Both the position numbers and the translations under genes were made by a program. DNA of 64,000 nt. Origin: Loxodes magnus. Taxonomy: Eukaryota > Ciliophora > Karyorelictea > Loxodida > Loxodidae. A model generated the notes under the pieces. That model saw nothing but the letters and a program-made list of their open reading frames with translations, did no database searches and was not told the DNA's origin. The stretch is from positions 23,512 to 87,511 of the forward strand of contig CAMPDV010001748.1 in NCBI GenBank assembly GCA_946699065.1, written 5' to 3'. Below, one piece after another: positions 60,521 to 64,000 of the stretch. The stretch's first letter is position 1. Every line of letters starts with the position of its first letter.

Positions 60521-61451
60521 GCTTTGATAAGTAATAAGTATTTAGAAAAGTGAAGAAGTAAAGTAAGAAAAGAAGATAGAATTTCAGTTATAAGGAGTAT
60601 GCTTTGATAAGTAATTAATATTTAGAAAAGTGAAGAAGTAAAGTAAGAAAAGAAGATAGAATTTCAGTTATAAGGAGTATGCTTTGATAAGTAATTAATA
60701 TTTAGAAAAGTGAAGAAGTAAAGTAAGAAAAGAAGATAGAATTTCAGTTTTAAGGAGTATGCTTTGATAAGTAATTAATATTTAGAAAAGTGAAGAAGTA
60801 AAGTAAGAAAAGAAGATAGAATTTCAGTTATAAGGAGTATGCTTTGATAAGTAATTAATATTTAGAAAAGTGAAGAAGTAAAGTAAGAAAGGAAGATGGA
60901 ATTTCAGTTTTAAGGAGTATGCTTTGAGAAATATTCAGTATTTAGAAAAGTGAAGAAGTAAAGAAGAAAAGAAGAAAGAATTTCAGTTATAAGGAGTATG
61001 CTTTGATAAGTAATTAATATTTAGAAAAGTGAAGAAGTAAAGTAAGAAAAGAAGATAGAATTTCAGTTTTAAGGAGTATGCTTTGAGAAGTAATATGTAT
61101 TTAGAAAAGTGAAGAAGTAAAGTAAGAAAAGAAGATAGAATTTCAGTTTTAAGGAGTATGCTTTGAGAAGTAATATGTATTTAGAAAAGTGAAGAAGTAA
61201 AGTAAGAAAAGAAGATAGAATTTCAGTTTTAAGGAGTATGCTTTGATAAGTAATTAATATTTAGAAAAGTGAAGAAGTAAAGTAAGAAAAGAAGATAGAA
61301 TTTCAGTTTTAAGGAGTATGCTTTGATAAGTAATTAATATTTAGAAAAGTGAAGAAGTAAAGTAAGAAAAGAAGAAAGAATTTCAGTTTTAAGGAGTATG
61401 CTTTGATAAGTAATTAATATTTAGAAAAGTGAAGAAGTAAAGTAAGAAAAG

Positions 61452-61685
61452 AAGATAGAATTTCAGTTTTAAGGAGTATGCTTTGATAAGTAATTAATAT
61501 TTAGAAAAGTGAAGTAAAGTAAGAAAAGGAGATAGAATTTCAGTTTTAAGGAGTATGCTTTGAGAAGTAATTAATATTTAGAAAAGTGAAGTAAAGTAAG
61601 AAAAGGAGATAGAATTTCAGTTTTAAGGAGTATGCTTTGAGAAGTAATTAATATTTAGAAAAGTGAAGTAAAGTAAGAAAAGAAG
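61452..61685 (+). repeat. Three successive 77-bp units
   Basis: Three neighbouring units share the loss of one AAG (GTGAAGTAAAGTAAG instead of GTGAAGAAGTAAAG). The second and third begin GAGATAG. The same 3 bp deletion occurs singly in several places between 32 and 49 kb. A small local tandem expansion. Confidence 0.75.
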
Positions 61686-64000
61686 ATAGAATTTCAGTTT
61701 TAAGGAGTATGCTTTGAGAAGTATTAAGAATTTGAAAATGTTAAGAAGTAAAGTAAGAAAAGAAAAAAGAATTTCAGTTTTAAGGAGTATGCTTTGATAA
61801 GTAATTAATATTTAGAAAAGTGAAGAAGTAAAGTAAGAAAGGAAGATGGAATTTCAGTTTTAAGGAGTATGCTTTGATAAGTAATTAATATTTAGAAAAG
61901 TGAAGAAGTAAAGTAAGAAAAGAAGATAGAATTTCAGTTTTAAGGAGTATGCTTTGAGAAGTAATAAGTATTTAGAAAAGTTAAGAAGTAAAGTAAGAAA
62001 AGAAGATAGAATTTCAGTTTTAAGGAGTATGCTTTGAGAAATAATAAGTATTTTTAAAAAGTGAAGAAGTAAAGTAAGAAAAGGAGATAGAATTTCAGTT
62101 TTAAGGAGTATGCTTTGATAAGTAATTAATATTTAGAAAAGTGAAGAAGTAAAGTAAGAAAAGAAGATAGAATTTCAGTTTTAAGGAGTATGCTTTGAGA
62201 AGTAATTAATATTTAGAAAAGTGAAGAAGTAAAGTAAGAAAAGAAGATAGAATTTCAGTTTTAAGGAGTATGCTTTGATAAGTAATTAATATTTAGAAAA
62301 GTGAAGAAGTAAAGTAAGAAAAGAAGATAGAATTTCAGTTTTAAGGAGTATGCTTTGAGAAGTATTAAGAATTTGAAAATGTTAAGAAGTAAAGTAAGAA
62401 AAGAAAAAAGAATTTCAGTTTTAAGGAGTATGCTTTGATAAGTAATTAATATTTAGAAAAGTGAAGAAGTAAAGTAAGAAAGGAAGATGGAATTTCAGTT
62501 TTAAGGAGTATGCTTTGAGAAATATTCAGTATTTAGAAAAGTGAAGAAGTAAAGAAGAAAAGAAGATAGAATTTCAGTTATAAGGAGTATGCTTTGATAA
62601 GTAATTAATATTTAGAAAAGTGAAGAAGTAAAGTAAGAAAAGAAGATAGAATTTCAGTTTTAAGGAGTATGCTTTGATAAGTAATTAATATTTAGAAAAG
62701 TGAAGAAGTAAAGTAAGAAAAGAAGATAGAATTTCAGTTTTAAGGAGTATGCTTTGATAAGTAATTAATATTTAGAAAAGTGAAGAAGTAAAGTAAGAAA
62801 AGAAGAAAGAATTTCAGTTTTAAGGAGTATGCTTTGATAAGTAATTAATATTTAGAAAAGTGAAGAAGTAAAGTAAGAAAGGAAGATGGAATTTCAGTTT
62901 TAAGGAGTATGCTTTGAGAAATATTCAGTATTTAGAAAAGTGAAGAAGTAAAGTAAGAAAAGAAGATAGAATTTCAGTTTTAAGGAGTATGCTTTGAGAA
63001 GTAATTAATATTTAGAAAAGTGAAGAAGTAAAGTAAGAAAAGAAGATAGAATTTCAGTTTTAAGGAGTATGCTTTGAGAAGTAATATGTATTTAGAAAAG
63101 TGAAGAAGTAAAGTAAGAAAAGAAGATAGAATTTCAGTTTTAAGGAGTATGCTTTGATAAGTAATTAATATTTAGAAAAGTGAAGAAGTAAAGTAAGAAA
63201 AGAAAAAAGAATTTCAGTTTTAAGGAGTATGCTTTGATAAGTAATTAATATTTAGAAAAGTGAAGAAGTAAAGTAAGAAAAGAAGAAAGAATTTCAGTTT
63301 TAAGGAGTATGCTTTGATAAGTAATTAATATTTAGAAAAGTGAAGAAGTAAAGTAAGAAAAGAAGATAGAATTTCAGTTTTAAGGAGTATGCTTTGAGAA
63401 GTAATAAGTATTTAGAAAAGTTAAGAAGTAAAGTAAGAAAAGAAGATAGAATTTCAGTTTTAAGGAGTATGCTTTGAGAAATAATAAGTATTTTTAAAAA
63501 GTGAAGAAGTAAAGTAAGAAAGGAAGATGGAATTTCAGTTTTAAGGAGTATGCTTTGAGTAATATTCAGTATTTAGAAAAGTGAAGAAGTAAAGAAGAAA
63601 AGAAGATAGAATTTCAGTTATAAGGAGTATGCTTTGATAAGTAATTAATATTTAGAAAAGTGAAGAAGTAAAGTAAGAAAAGAAGATAGAATTTCAGTTT
63701 TAAGGAGTATGCTTTGAGAAGTAATTAATATTTAGAAAAGTGAAGAAGTAAAGTAAGAAAAGAAGATAGAATTTCAGTTTTAAGGAGTATGCTTTGATAA
63801 GTAATTAATATTTAGAAAAGTGAAGAAGTAAAGTAAGAAAAGAAGATAGAATTTCAGTTTTAAGGAGTATGCTTTGATAAGTAATTAATATTTAGAAAAG
63901 TGAAGAAGTAAAGTAAGAAAAGAAGATAGAATTTCAGTTTTAAGGAGTATGCTTTGATAAGTAATTAATATTTAGAAAAGTGAAGAAGTAAAGTAAGAAA

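Larger units (their letters stand above)
1..64000 (+). repeat. 80-bp satellite DNA array, about 800 head-to-tail units
   Basis: Every part of the window is a copy or variant of one 80 bp unit in a single orientation. A unit begins AAGATAGAATTTCAG, has GGAGTATGCTTT near its centre, an AT-only stretch around TAATTAATATTT, and a purine-rich end containing GTGAAGAAGTAAAGTAAG. The first unit starts at base 1 and the last starts near 63,923, so the array continues beyond both edges. I count 37 A, 24 T, 17 G and 2 C in the first unit (24% GC). It is non-coding: the + strand has about ten stop codons per unit; in the - strand consensus no frame stays open beyond about 105 nt and there is no ATG. Neighbouring units usually differ at only a few fixed positions, as expected of a satellite homogenised by unequal exchange and gene conversion. 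Host and chromosomal location are not visible. A centromeric or heterochromatic block of an AT-rich eukaryote is the most likely inference. Confidence 0.97.
48276..64000 (+). repeat. Right satellite domain without P92
   Basis: About 195 units with no P92. Common forms are A, CAGTTATAAGG, AAGAAAG-starting A units, AGCTAAGAAG (55-57 kb), GAAATATTCAG and TTTAAAAATGTTAAG. A few P79 and GATATAG units reappear only at 53.2-55.2 kb (GATATAG near 53,298, 53,857, 54,256, 54,974 and 55,133), as if a small piece of left-domain sequence had been introduced there. The array runs on past base 64,000. Confidence 0.75.

Noticed and set aside
1..64000. CRISPR array
   Set aside because: Regular repeats are present but units are contiguous and homologous over their full length. 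There are no unique spacers and no cas genes.
1..64000. AAGGAG followed by ATG as ribosome binding site plus start codon in every unit
   Set aside because: AAGGAGTATGCTTTGATAA gives only one base between AAGGAG and ATG, and the frame stops after two codons (Met-Leu). ATG in GATGGAATTT and AATATGTATTT also stops within about five codons.
1..64000. Repeat-protein gene
   Set aside because: The unit length is not a multiple of three, stops are dense on the + strand, no - strand frame of the consensus stays open past about 105 nt, and the - strand consensus has no ATG.
1..64000. Yeast-type ARS consensus in each unit
   Set aside because: ATTAATATTTA fits WTTTAYRTTTW at 10 of 11 positions in A and C units, but not in B or AATAAG units. 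In DNA this AT-rich the match is weak evidence and the host is unknown.
1..64000. CENP-B box or telomeric repeat
   Set aside because: No CGTTGGAA-like or CGGGA motif and almost no CpG; no short G-run telomere repeat. The units do not match either class.
1..64000. tRNA, rRNA or other structured RNA genes
   Set aside because: No conserved tRNA or rRNA motifs, and with 2 C per 80 bases stable G-C paired stems are hardly possible.
1..64000. Whole array as an assembly artefact
   Set aside because: Rich ordered variation, rare markers and domain structure argue for real sequence. Copy number and single aberrant units (for example 29,638 or 39,877) could still be wrong.

Overview
The whole 64 kb window is one uninterrupted tandem-repeat (satellite) array. 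The basic unit is 80 bp, repeated head to tail in one orientation about 800 times. It runs off both ends of the window: base 1 starts a unit and base 64,000 falls just before the end of one. I found no protein gene, RNA gene, transposon or unique flanking sequence. Stop codons are dense in all six frames, and because 80 is not a multiple of 3 every frame meets every stop.

Organism: this cannot be named from the sequence. The unit is about 24% GC with extreme strand bias (17 G to 2 C on the + strand, about two-thirds purine) and almost no CpG. A 64 kb homogenised array with higher-order structure is typical of centromeric, pericentromeric or subtelomeric heterochromatin in an AT-rich eukaryote (or of a B or sex chromosome). 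I know of no bacterial array like it. That placement is inference.

Unit types. The common unit (P80) has a nearly fixed purine-rich half (GAAAAGTGAAGAAG...GTAAG) and a half with a few switch positions. Common variants are: A (TTTGATAAG then TTAATATTT), B (TTTGAGAAG then TATGTATTT), C (TTTGAGAAG then TTAATATTT), units with GATGG instead of GATAG ('g' units), and a 79 bp unit (P79) with AAGTATTAAC in the middle. A distinctive 92 bp unit (P92) replaces the central part with a different sequence containing GAGTTACTAAAACTTAGAG. It occurs 23 times.

Layout. (1) 1-23,522: left domain, rich in P92 and P79 units. It holds a ~4.9 kb higher-order repeat (880-4,111 and 5,787-9,013), a recurring 4-unit module that starts with GATATAG, and a recurring run of units that ends in P92. 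(2) 23,523-25,695: a disordered zone of shortened, fused or shifted units. (3) 25,696-39,795: middle domain with new variants (CAGTTATAAGG, AAAATGTTAAG, ATTTTTAAAAAG, GAAATATTCAG). P92 is absent after 28,277. (4) 39,796-48,275: a zone that opens with chimeric units and gains AGCTAAGAAG units. P92 returns as the last unit of a right-hand composite repeat. (5) 48,276-64,000: P92-free right domain with several local duplications, the clearest being a 1,519 bp direct duplication near 58-60 kb.

The array seems to evolve by local amplification, long-range copying of multi-unit blocks and gene conversion. The most interesting points are the sharp domain structure, the recurrent P92 punctuation, the preserved register of the 4.9 kb repeat despite swapped content, and the extreme strand and CpG bias. 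All observations were made by eye; unit counts are approximate.
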